DNA of 16,864 bases from Tulasnella sp. 424 (Eukaryota; Basidiomycota; Agaricomycetes; Cantharellales; Tulasnellaceae), in contig WSUB01000363.1 in the NCBI GenBank assembly GCA_019633425.1, positions 1-16,864 on the forward strand, given 5' to 3'. Shown here piece by piece: positions 1 to 8,847 of this stretch (the first letter of the stretch is position 1; the number at the start of each line of letters is the position of its first letter). The position numbers and the translations under genes are program-made. The notes below the pieces were generated by a model. It saw nothing but the letters and a program-made list of their open reading frames with translations, was not told the origin of the DNA and ran no database searches.

Positions 1-1122
1 ACTTGGTCTTTGAGAACTGTCAGCTTTTTCCCATCGACATCGACACCCTCCCCCTTCGTCGCGAACACATGAGTGCGTGTTTCAAACGGGCTGCTGGCAT
101 AAAGCGGCAAGAGGTTTGGGCAGGGGACGGGTCGTTCCGTTGTGACACCACCAACTTGGGACGTGACCCCGATAGTGATGGTCCATGTCGGTGGGTTGTC
201 CTCGTCAAGAATGGGACCTAACTTGTATGATGGATCCGCAAAGTGACCAGGATCGTAGGTGCGATAGATGAAAGCATACAAGAGCTTGGAAAGCTTCTTG
301 TCGTTCCAACCTATTTTCAAGCGCCGTATGCCGAAACCGCCAATTCCGACCAGAAACATCATACTATCTCGGGAAGCAAGCATCCCTTGTGCAACGTAGA
401 GGTCGGGTCGCGCGAGAAGGAGGTAGTGCAGGTACGAGATTGCTTTCGTCTCTTGGTCTTCTGAGGTCGAACCTTCGGATGCCCATCCGCCGGCCATACG
501 GATGCAGGGCCAAAACGTCGTATCGTCGCCGCCGAAATCGTTCTCAAAGGCCGCAGTGATATCAGGCCTGCATTCAGTGTCGGTGACATGCCCACGTGGG
601 ACTTTGCTTTCCGTGTCTTTGAAAACTACCAGACGGCTTGATGGGTCTTTAAAATCTACAGCCCCAAACTTTGAGCTGGAAGAAAGCGGACTACGAGCGA
701 AACGGAAAGTGCTTACACTCCTCCTTGATGGATTTTGACATAGAGTTCGCTTTTCGCAGAAAATCCAACCGAGAAACCGTGGCACTGAAGTCTACCTCGG
801 CGAGGTCACCAAACGTCGGGGTTCCCAGAAACTCGAAGAGGTTATCTGCGTTCTCGAAATCCGTCTTCTGGTGGGTTTCTTGTTGGTATCCATAGTGTTG
901 AACTCGTTCATGCTTATGCCCGGCATAGAAAGGACCCTTCTTGCCGGAAGAGGACTGGTGAAAAAATTGCTTGCGCGGGGGGGTAATCGGGCGTTCGGTA
1001 GACTTGGTCGTGGATGGTGGTGGTTTGTCCACTGGAGCTTGCGCCGCTACGATGGGGTGTTCGGTGGACATGGTCGTAGCTGGTGGTGGTTGGTCCAAGC
1101 GCAGCCTAATGGCTGCTGACAT
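1..1122 (-). CDS. FunK1-type fungal protein kinase, N-terminal part (cut by window edge)
   Basis: This is the 5' half of a gene closely related to the complete FunK1 gene at 14159-16714. Exon 1 is 717-1122, intron 1 is 656-716 (61 bp, GTAAGC donor, CTGTAG acceptor), and exon 2 is 1-655, open to the window edge. About 353 residues are visible. The N-terminus is proline, serine and threonine rich (PPPATT, PPPSTT, STERPITPPRKQF). The start of the FunK1 domain follows, with the segments FWPCIRMAGGW and SYLHYLLLARPDLYV. The catalytic loop lies outside the window, so activity cannot be judged. No stop or frameshift is present. Exon 1 is 66 bp longer than in the right-hand copy because of an internal duplication. 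FunK1 kinases are a fungal-specific eukaryotic protein kinase family expanded in basidiomycetes; their substrates are largely unknown. I chose the start because both copies share this ATG and its frame. Confidence 0.85.
985..1089 (-). repeat. 66-bp in-frame duplication in exon 1 of the left FunK1 copy
   Basis: The segment PPPATTMSTEHPI (residues 12-24) is followed by VAAQAPVDK and then by a second copy, PPPSTTKSTERPI (residues 34-46). The unit is 22 residues or 66 bp: the first copy is 1024-1089 and the second begins at 1023. The right-hand FunK1 gene has only one such motif. The duplication lengthens a low-complexity N-terminal tail that is probably disordered. Confidence 0.8.
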
Positions 1123-1736
1123 AAACAGCTAGTGGGCTGGGACCGGTGTTCGGTCGATGATTACCGTTCCACGTTCACCCAACGCCCTGGAGCCTGACCC
1201 AACCATCCGCGACACTCTGAGTATCCCAAGACCTTCCGCATACCTCAATATTTAGTTGATTGTATCCGGTTCTCGCTCCGGTCGGGACTGTGCCTTGGCG
1301 CCCTTAAACCAGCCTGTAAGCAGTATAAAAACAACAGATTCCACCACCACCTCCACCGTCCCACGTTTTACCTGGCACGGTGGGGTATAACACAACCACG
1401 GATTTGAGGGCTAGCGTTTTGTGGGGGGTCTAGCTGCGCGCGAAGAGCTTGGTAGTTCGCCCTCGACAAGCCGCTGCAAAACAGCCCAAAATGCTGGCGG
1501 CTAGCACTTCAGGGTGAGCGCAACGGCTTTTCTCCTATCTGATTCGGAGTTATATAATCATTGTTTATCGGTTCCGTCGCTGTTCGATTATGTTGGAAAA
1601 TGTATCGTAGCGGCCCACGCGCCAGTCCCCGACTCCAGAAAAAGCCCTTCCCACCGAGTTCCAAATAAAAAATCGAATCCCATTTGGAGACATTGTTTAA
1701 TGGAACGATACAATTGCGGCGTTGAAGCCGCACATC
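1123..1736. other. Intergenic stretch between FunK1 (left) and the copy C remnant
   Basis: I see no convincing gene. The first 40 bp belong to the FunK1 duplication and must hold its 5' UTR or proximal promoter. After 1163 the sequence differs from the right-hand FunK1 copy, so a duplication or insertion boundary lies here. A TATA-like run (TATAAAAA, about 1324-1331) is present on the plus strand, but no gene follows it. The short open frames here show no homology I recognise and no repeat of known mobile type. Confidence 0.5.
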
Positions 1737-1966
1737 TGATGGAATGCTTCGCTGAAGCGCGCGTAACATCCGCTAGGGTTGCCGACGAGGAGGGTGAAGC
1801 GGAGGCTCTGGGTGGAGTGACGGCAGCATCTGCTCTGCAAGGCTAGTTCCCTATTGCGAGAGTGGCTTGTATGGGAGCTCGGGAAATCTTCGCGCAGATG
1901 GGCCGGCCGATGAGTGAGATGTGTGCAAGGGCTTGGGGACTTCTCCAAACTTCGGAAAACCCGTAG
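1737..1966 (+). pseudogene. Truncated kinase-TPR gene, copy C (last TPR units only)
   Basis: The sequence matches the 3' ends of genes A (about 6828-7053) and B (about 11687-11912). It starts within the second-last TPR unit (CFAEARV, then SARVADEEGEAEAL), continues through the last unit (EAREIFAQMGRPMSEM) and ends at the same CCG-TAG. An in-frame TAG follows the codons ALQG, where A and B read ALQ/VLQ plus a basic residue. All of the kinase, the linker and about 12 or more TPR units are missing upstream, with an abrupt loss of similarity near 1737. It is a dead 5'-truncated duplicate. Its 3' flank is still recognisable for about 700 bp, which shows that the duplicated unit extended beyond the gene. 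Confidence 0.88.
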
Positions 1967-2665
1967 GGCCGCTGTGGACAGGTCTATTCGGGTCGTAACT
2001 AGTGCAGGCTGCTTCGTCTTCAGGTGGGTATCCGTGTTGTCGAACGCTGATCCTCTGCTTCTCGGACTAATCACAGTCGTTGCTAAGCGATTTCTCCAAA
2101 ATTTCATGCAATTTATCGGAAAGTCTCGTTCTGTCGCATTGTCTCGTCTACATTGTTGCGAATATGTCCTCCGTTTGCATGTTGCTCTTTCCACCCGTTC
2201 CTTGGCCATCTTCACGTGCGCTTGTTGTTGTATTACCTCTTTTGGACCAAACAATGTTTCTGGCCCTCGTCATCCTTCACTTCCAAACTTGGCGACCTTG
2301 CCACGTGTGATATACTAGCGCGTAGGTGGCGTCATTGTTAAAAGTACGATGGTACAGGAAATTAATACAGTGTCAGGGTTCCTTCCCTCATAGTGGCATC
2401 ATCTCTACTCGGAGATTTCGACATGTGCTACACCTGCCCGCCCTGAAGTACACGCTAACCACTCGGCCCATCCATTCGCGCGCTACCGACGAGCTGGGTT
2501 GAGCGCGTGCTGATGTTCACGATTTGATTTCTTTCGACGAGCCCGTTCCAAACGCAAGCTCGGCTCTCAAGATATACTTAGCGGTAAAGTTATCGCCCGC
2601 CGGTGTCGATGAGCTCTGCACGGTCGTCAGGGTGGGTGATGTGGACGTTTATTGAAGAGGGACCT
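1967..2665 (+). repeat. 3' flank of the kinase-TPR unit, copy C
   Basis: This non-coding flank is shared with 7054-7375 (after gene A) and 11913-12583 (after gene B). Common landmarks are TGATCCTCTGCTTCT just downstream of the stop, ATGTCCTCCGTTTG/ATGCCCTCCGTTTG, and, in copies C and B only, TCAGGGTGGGTGATGTG near the end. The many small indels and the absence of a conserved frame argue against coding. It probably holds the 3' UTR and the poly(A) site, though I cannot place the latter. Confidence 0.8.
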
Positions 2666-3133
2666 TCCTATATTCGGCCGTAGCGAAGATGAAGTGGGGA
2701 TGAAATCGTCCTAGTTTCACGTGCATACTCGTCAGGCACGCATCTTCCCTTTATTACTGTTTGTTTTATCGGCTTCCCTTTCATCCCCGGTGAATGCGGA
2801 ACCAGGATGATAACATTTCCTAATCATCCTCGTGCCGTATTCCGCCCTTCGGAACCGCGTTGTCTGATGGGCCCTCATTCTACGCGCGCGAGCCCAAATT
2901 CGTTCCGTGGCTTCGGGGACACGACGACTCAACCCCCTCCTCACCGCATACCATTCTCGCCCCCATAGCCTCTTCTAGACTAGCTATACATACTATTTAA
3001 GCTTCCCAGACCACGTCTTCAGAACACCAAAAAAAAACTCAAATAAAATACCGTCGGGCCCGGGGTCTCGTACGCCCTGGGTATCCCTCCCGTCTCCACA
3101 TCCCCTTCGGGGGTTGCCAAGCCACACCGATGC
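2666..3133. other. Intergenic spacer between units C and A
   Basis: This spacer of about 470 bp is unique within the window and separates the end of the copy C flank from the start of the copy A promoter homology. A minus-strand open frame of about 70 codons (2732-2944) is arginine rich, has no recognisable domain and is probably chance. No tRNA-like or terminal inverted repeat structure was seen. Confidence 0.45.
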
Positions 3134-3748
3134 CGGTGGTGATCGCGCAATGCCATTGGCTAGGCAGAGATGCCTTTTTGGTCTGGAGTTGGGAGGGCTT
3201 ATAGTCATGCCGCGTCGTGACTCGCGTGTTCGGTTGGGTGGGAAGACCCTATGAGCGATATTCGCGACAACACCCTAAGTCGATGAAAACTTACCGAGGG
3301 ATGGATTAGAATACGTTGAAGCTTTGGTGATAACAGGTCCGCATGAGTAAATCTTAGCTCTCCTGACGTGAGGAAGTTGAACAAAGCATAGGGTGAATGC
3401 CCCAACGCGGAATGTCGACTCTTTAAGAACACGACCTTTCATTTTCTCCGGCTGATAGCCCAGGGCTACCGATGCAGAAAGTGGTTGCGGTGCAAGCAGA
3501 TGCAGGGTCTAAAGTTTGAAGTGTGTCGAAGGTGGGCGGTGTTGAACTAAAAATACTCATCGCCAATTGGAGAATGAGGGGCTTAGGTACGTTGCGTTCT
3601 TAACTTTAAAAGCCGCCAGAATGACTCAAAATTGGTCTAATTCTCAGACGCCTCACCTCTCTCCTCCGTTCGTCGCAAATTATTTGGCCCCTAGCCCTCT
3701 CATCAATCTCTCCTTGAGCGTTTTCAACGGTATAGGACTTAGCCCAAC
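3134..3748 (+). promoter_or_regulatory. Upstream region of kinase-TPR gene A
   Basis: It is homologous to the region before gene B (8026-8847), interrupted by indels. The best conserved island is 3478-3523 (8530-8574 in B). It begins AAAGTGGTTGCGGTGCAAGC and ends TCTAAAGTTTGAAGTG, and is a candidate regulatory element. A TATA-like CTTTAAAA lies at 3604-3611, 145 bp before the ATG (149 bp in B). The context around the start codon is also conserved (TATAGGACTT, then the ATG). An upstream ATG at 3567 opens a frame that overlaps the start out of frame, so it could act as an inhibitory uORF if transcription begins before it. Confidence 0.55.
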
Positions 3749-6700
3749 ATGGCGGACAGCTTCTCAACTCAGTCCACGAGAACCGAAAGCCAAAGCAAGG
3801 CTGTAAGTCCTCCCCATATATAAAGGCGGAAGTAGGCGCTGACGGGGGACCTCGAAGCGGGAGATTCTCGACGGATTGATCTGGGACCGAATCGACCCCA
3901 GTAGAATCAAAATGATAGACTCCAAACCGTGTGCAAAAGGCGGACAAGGGACCATTGTCTTTGGAACTGTCATTGCTCCTGAAGAAGTCCCGACATGGGT
4001 GCATGAGCAATTGCTGAAAATGCTCCTCGAAAAGAAATTGGCAATAAAGAAGCTCGCATGGAATCGCGAGGATGCCGAAGCATCGGCAAAGTTTTTCAAT
4101 GTAGGATTGTGTTCATGTGTTGCACCCAGTGTTCTAATTGCCCCCCGGCCCTACCAGTCTTTCGTCAACGAGCTCAGCATAATGGCGAGCCTTTCTCACC
4201 CCAACATTGTCAAATTCGAGGGTTTCGTTGAGGACATGGAGAAGGGCGACGCTTGGATCGTTTTACCCTGGGAAGAAAACGGAAACGTTCGAGAGTTTCT
4301 AGAGTCAGGCGAGTGGGACATTCCCGAACGTTTGTCCTTGGTGAGCGAGTTTCGTGCGGACCGTTAATGGTGAGAGATATTAACGAATCATGGACTTAGA
4401 TTCAGGATGTAGCGAATGGGGTGGAGTACTTACACACGAGACAACCTCCGATCTGCCACGGCGACCTCAAGTCGGTGAGTCCGTCAAGTAGCCGTTCGAA
4501 TTGCTGTGTACTGATCTACCGGTGTTTAGATGAACATCCTAGTCAACTCATCTTACCGCGCAGTGATCACGGACTTTGGATCGGCTCGGGCTAAAGCAGA
4601 CGTCAACCCAAAGACAGGTGATGGTGGCTCGGAGCCACCGGGCCCAGAAACCATCGACGACATTGTCCAAAAATTGCTGTCTCCGAAAATCAATTTCAAC
4701 CGGTTCACCTTGGGGCTCACTTTGACGGGACCTGGGTATACCTTGCGTTGGACGGCCCCAGAGGTGTTGAGCAGCGGGGTGCAAGATTTACCCAGCGATA
4801 TGTGGGCTCTCGGTTGGATATGCTGGGAGGTAAGTACGCAATAAGCTGGAGGATCTCACCGCCGTTTGCTTACACGTACTACTATGCTTTAGATCGTCAC
4901 TGGTAAAATCCCATTCGAAGAAGTCCGTTCTATGGGACCGATTGTATCGAAGGTCGTTCAAGGAAAATTGCCAGCGATCCGAGAGGAAGCCGAACTGTCC
5001 CATATTCCCAACCTGTGCAGTTTAATGACGGATTGTTGGATGTCGAAACCAGGGAAGAGGATAGATGCTTCGACATTTCGGCGAAAGGTTCGCTTCATGG
5101 TGAGTGGGTTTTTGAATGACTGCATCACCGATTGTTAAACGAGCCGCGGATCAGCCATCAGAGATCCCCTCGGTCGATAGATCTGGCGGTGCGAAGGTAC
5201 GGTCCGCAAGGTTGTTGTATGAGCTAGGCACAATGTATCGACTTCAGGGTAATACCGTGGACGCCGAGTCCCATTACCAGTCTGCCATCGAGGTTGCAAC
5301 TCGAACCAAGGACGACATGGCGAAGGCGGATGCGTTGAACGGCATGGGGAATATCTATTATGTTCAGTCGAAGAATCGAGAGGCGGAGAAGGCTTTCATG
5401 GAAGCACACGAGGTCTACTCTCGCATTGGGGACGACATGGGTACGGCAGACGCTTTGCTCGGTCTGGGGGATATCTATCATGTTCAGTCGAAGAATCCTG
5501 AGGCGGAAAGGGCTTTTAGGGAAGCGCACGACATCCACTCTCGCATCGGACACGACCGGGGTGTAGCGAGTGCGTTGGGCGGTCTGGGAGAGATCTACTG
5601 CACCCAGTCAAGATATCGAGAGGGGGAGAATGCTTTCAGGGAAGCCCACGAGATCCACTCTCGCATCGGGAACGACCTGGGTGCGGCGAACGCGTTGCTC
5701 GGCCTGGGGAATGTCTATTGTGTTCAGTCGAAGAGTCGTGAGGCGGAGAAGGCTTTTCTGGAAGTGCACCAGATCTATTCTCGCATTGGGAACGACCTGG
5801 GTGCGGCAAGCGCGTTGCACGGTCTGGGGAATACCTATCGCAGTCTTTCGAGGCATCCAGAGGCGGAGGAGGCGTTGATCGAAGCGTACAAAATCTACTC
5901 TCGCATCGGACACGACCTGGGTACGGCGAACGCGTTATTCGGTCTGGGAGAGATCTACCGCATTCAGTCGAGGTTTCGAGAGGGGGAGAAGACTTTCATA
6001 GAAGTCCACGAGATCCAGTCTCGCATCGGGAACTACCTGGGTACGGCCAACGCGTTGTTCGGCCTGGGGAGTATCTACCGCGCTCAGTCGAAGAACCGTG
6101 AGGCGGAGAAGGCTTTCATGGAAGCACACCAGATCCACTCTCGCGTCGGGCATGACCTGGGTGCGGCGAATGCGTTGCTCGGCCTGGGTAAAACCTATCG
6201 CGCTCAGTCGAGAAATCCCGAGGCTGAGACCGCTCTCAACGACGCTCACAAGATCTACACTCGCATTGGAGACGTCCCCGGTACCAGCAACGCATCCCGA
6301 TCCCTCGCAATACTCCATAGAAACCAGAACAGAAACGCCGTTGCCGAGGCGTCCTACCGCCAAGCAGTTTCTTCTTATGATTCGGCTGACGCGGGTGACG
6401 GCAGAGCCGGAATGCTACTAGCCCTTGGGGAAGGCCATCACGCTCAGTGCCGGTACGCCGACGCGGAGGAGGCCGTCAGCGAAGCCCTTGCCATATTTAT
6501 CAGCATCGCCAACGAAGAAGGTCAAGGACGTGCCTGTCTACTTCTGGCAAAGATCTTCAAGGCCCAATCCCGGCACAACGAAGAAAAAGAGGCCCTCGTT
6601 GAAGCCGAAGCCGCATTTGCTCGAATTGGCCGTGATGGACCTTGCGCTGCGACCTTGGATCGGATCGGCGACATCCACCTCATTCAGAGCGAGTACGACG

Positions 6701-7053
6701 AAGCGGAAGAGTGTTACCGTCTCGCTCAAGCGATATTCTCGAGTTTGGACAATGTTCACGGTGAAGCTACCGAGTTACTCCATCTCGGGGTGTTATACGG
6801 CCGTCAGCGTCGATATGACGAGGCGGAGGAGTGCTTCACTGAAGCGCGCGTCGCATACGCTAGGGTTGCCGACAAGGGCGGTGAAGCAATGGCCTTGGAT
6901 AGACTGGCGGCGACGTACGTTTTGCAAGGTAAATTCGCTGATGCGAGAGTGGCTTGTATGGAAGCTCGGGAAATCTACGCGCAGATGGGCCGGCCGATGA
7001 GTGGGATATGTGCAAGGGCTTGGAAACTTCTCCAAGCTTCGGAAACCCCGTAG
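3749..7053 (+). CDS. Protein kinase fused to 15 TPR units (gene A)
   Basis: Exons are 3749-3802, 3858-4100, 4158-4340, 4400-4474, 4530-4829, 4893-5099 and 5155-7053, giving 986 aa. The six introns (55-63 bp) are all phase 0. Residues 40-354 form a TKL-like kinase: glycine loop KGGQGTIVFG (45-54), Lys82 in AIKK, helix C Glu104, catalytic loop HGDLKS with Asp182 and then Asn187, DFG 200-202, APE 261-263 and SDMW Asp275. All catalytic residues are present, so activity is expected. HRD is HGD, common in agaricomycete TKL kinases. The activation segment is unusually long (64 residues from DFG to APE). Residues 377-976 are 15 TPR units of exactly 40 residues (helix-turn-helix protein-binding repeats), with a 10-residue tail. 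No signal peptide or membrane segment is visible, so it is probably cytosolic. The start MADSF is shared with B, whereas frames upstream of it are not. TPRs probably sense or bind partners and the kinase signals; the partners are unknown. Confidence 0.87.
5221..7020 (+). repeat. TPR-coding array of gene A (15 x 120 bp)
   Basis: The array has a perfect 120-bp period without spacers, all within one exon. Units 2-9 (5341-6300) are near copies of one another, with the consensus GLGxxYxxQS, EAEKAFxEAH, SRIGxDLGxANAL. Unit 1 and units 10-15 are diverged from each other but match the corresponding units of gene B. The young expansion is therefore confined to the middle of the array. Confidence 0.95.
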
Positions 7054-7375
7054 GACCGCTGTTGACAGATCTATTGGGGTCGTAACTAGTGCAGGCTGCT
7101 CCGTCTTCAGGTGGGTATCCGAGTTGTCGAACGCTGATCCTCTGCTTCTGGGACTAATGACAGTCGTTTTCAGGCGATGTCTCCAAATTTTCATGCAATT
7201 TATCTGGCAGTCTCGTTCTGTAACTTTGTCTCGTCTACATTGTCGCGAATATGTCCTCCGTTTGCATGTTGCTCTTTCCCCCCGTTCTTTGGCCATCTTC
7301 GCGTGCGCTTGTTGTTATATCACCTCTTTTGGACTAAACGATGTTTCTCGCCCTCGTCGACCTTCACTTCCAAAC
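7054..7375 (+). repeat. 3' flank of the kinase-TPR unit, copy A (shortened)
   Basis: It matches the flanks after copies C and B from the stop codon to the point where C reads CTTCCAAACTTGG. There similarity ends abruptly. The following roughly 300 bp that C and B share are missing, so copy A has a deletion or an insertion boundary at about 7375. Confidence 0.8.
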
Positions 7376-8025
7376 TGGTGTCTATTTGAAGCTGGTGAGC
7401 CTTTTTGCCAAAGCTTACACGACCTTTGGTCGCGTTCTGGGCCATCCCGTCTTGGCTTCTTGAACAGACATTCTGGTCATAGTGGCTGCAGCTTTGGCAT
7501 CACAATTTCTTTTGGATAGGCAACGTGGTCTGAGAACCCTTGCCCTAGCCAAGCTTGCGAATCTTCGCCGAGGGTGACCACGCCCGTTCAACCTTGCTCC
7601 GACAACCTTTACATGCTCCAGTCCTTGGAGAGAGCACGCAATGCCTTGCCCTAGACGTGATAGGTTGCTCGCGGTTGGAAGGCGGGTTAAACGTCGTGTC
7701 GTATTTCTTGTCTTTACGAGGCCGGGACGTCTTGCTTAGCGGATCATAATTAGATAAGGAAGGTTTGAACGTACGTTTCGTTTCAACATATTTCTCCATC
7801 CTTCTATCTTTTGATCTGCCATTCTTATGAGATAATTTGGGTCATTAATTCGAGCAAGCGTCAAGTCGCGGTTTGCCGACGTACCAGCCGAGCGGACATG
7901 AGGGCGGAAGCGTTGAGTGACCTTCCAGCAGCCTCGAAGCTCGCAACCCGATTTGGCTCGTCAGCTAACTTTCTCGCTAGGAAGGACTGATCCGCCGTAT
8001 CGTCGTGCACGGGAAACTGCGACGC
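7376..8025. other. Intergenic spacer between units A and B
   Basis: This spacer of about 650 bp has no counterpart elsewhere in the window. It replaces the distal part of the unit flank seen in copies C and B. Short open frames are present on both strands (for example 7555-7749 plus and 7545-7799 minus) but none carries a recognisable domain. It could be a decayed insertion; I saw no terminal inverted repeats or target-site duplications to prove that. Confidence 0.45.
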
Positions 8026-8847
8026 GGTGGTGATCGTGCAGTGTCATCGGCTAGGCAGACCAGCGACGCGCCTCCAAAAGCGATCCTCGGGCCGTTGAAA
8101 AGCGATGGGCTCCGTGCCATGAAGAACTAGGCGGTCATATTGCTTGAGCGAGTCTCGGGTACAAAGATGCTTTTTTGGGCTTCGCCGGCGCTTATGCGTC
8201 GTGTGTTCGAAATAGAGGCGTATTCGTTTTGGAAATAGTAGATCCGGCTCGGTGGGAAGATCCTATGAGCATTATTCGCTGCAACAGTCTGAGTCATTGA
8301 GAACTTACAGAGGGTTGTCTTACATGGATTAGAGAATCTAAGCTCTCCGGTTCGGAGCAAAGCCGAACAGAGCATAGGGTGAACGGCTAAATTTACACGC
8401 GGAATGGTGGTTTTGGCTTCCGTCACCACTTGCACAAGTCGTCACCCCGCTTAAAAAAATGCCTCGACTGACGCTCCGGAAACATGACCCTTCGTTTTTC
8501 TGAGGAAAGGCCAGGACTACCCATGCAGGAAAGTGGTTGCGGTGCAAGCAGATGGACGTCTAAAGTTTGAAGTGCAACGTTTCTGGTGGAATTCTGCATC
8601 AAAACACATGGTAGAAGCGTGTTGAAGACAAGTGATACTCGCAGAAAATACTCACAACCGATGGAGAAATGAGGGAATAAGGTACGCTTTGTTCTTGGCT
8701 TTAAAAACCGCCAGAATGCGGTCACTTTGGTGTAATTATCAAGAACTCCTCGCCTCTCTCCTCCATTCATCACAAAGTCTTAGGGTCATATTCCTCTCAT
8801 CCCACTCTCTCCTTGACCATTTTCAACCGTATAGGACTTATCTCGAC
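8026..8847 (+). promoter_or_regulatory. Upstream region of kinase-TPR gene B
   Basis: It is homologous to 3134-3748 but about 200 bp longer, with extra sequence near 8070-8150 and near 8575-8635. The conserved island is 8530-8574 and the TATA-like CTTTAAAA is 8699-8706. An ATG at 8632 and another at 8716 open a frame that runs in phase into the chosen start and would add an N-terminal extension. The same region of gene A is out of frame, so the extension is not conserved and I did not use it. Confidence 0.55.

Larger units (their letters stand above)
1..1163. repeat. Left copy of the FunK1 segmental duplication
   Basis: Position 1 aligns with 15661, and the two copies run without a gap for about 670 bp. 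By eye I count about 14 mismatches in the first 660 bp (about 98% identity). Similarity falls in exon 1 and stops about 40 bp upstream of the start codon, near 1163 and 16757. Both copies have the same orientation, so they are direct repeats. The left limit lies outside the window. Confidence 0.92.

Noticed and set aside
1697..2254. Long minus-strand frame of 185 codons over copy C and its flank (counterpart at 6793-7296)
   Set aside because: It is antisense to the TPR 3' end and flank. The related minus-strand frame in copy A differs through indels and there is no recognisable product.
1914..2318. Plus-strand frames running from the TPR 3' end into the flank (also 7001-7519)
   Set aside because: They overlap the conserved stop codon in another frame, and indels between copies break them, so the flank is better read as 3' UTR.
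3017..3160. Possible tRNA or small structured RNA in a GC-rich patch near GGGCCCGGGGTCTCG
   Set aside because: No B box of the GGTTCGANTCC type or cloverleaf stems could be drawn.
5221..7020. CRISPR-like array because of regular repeats
   Set aside because: The repeats are contiguous, 120 bp long, in frame and encode TPR units; there are no spacers and the organism is a eukaryote.
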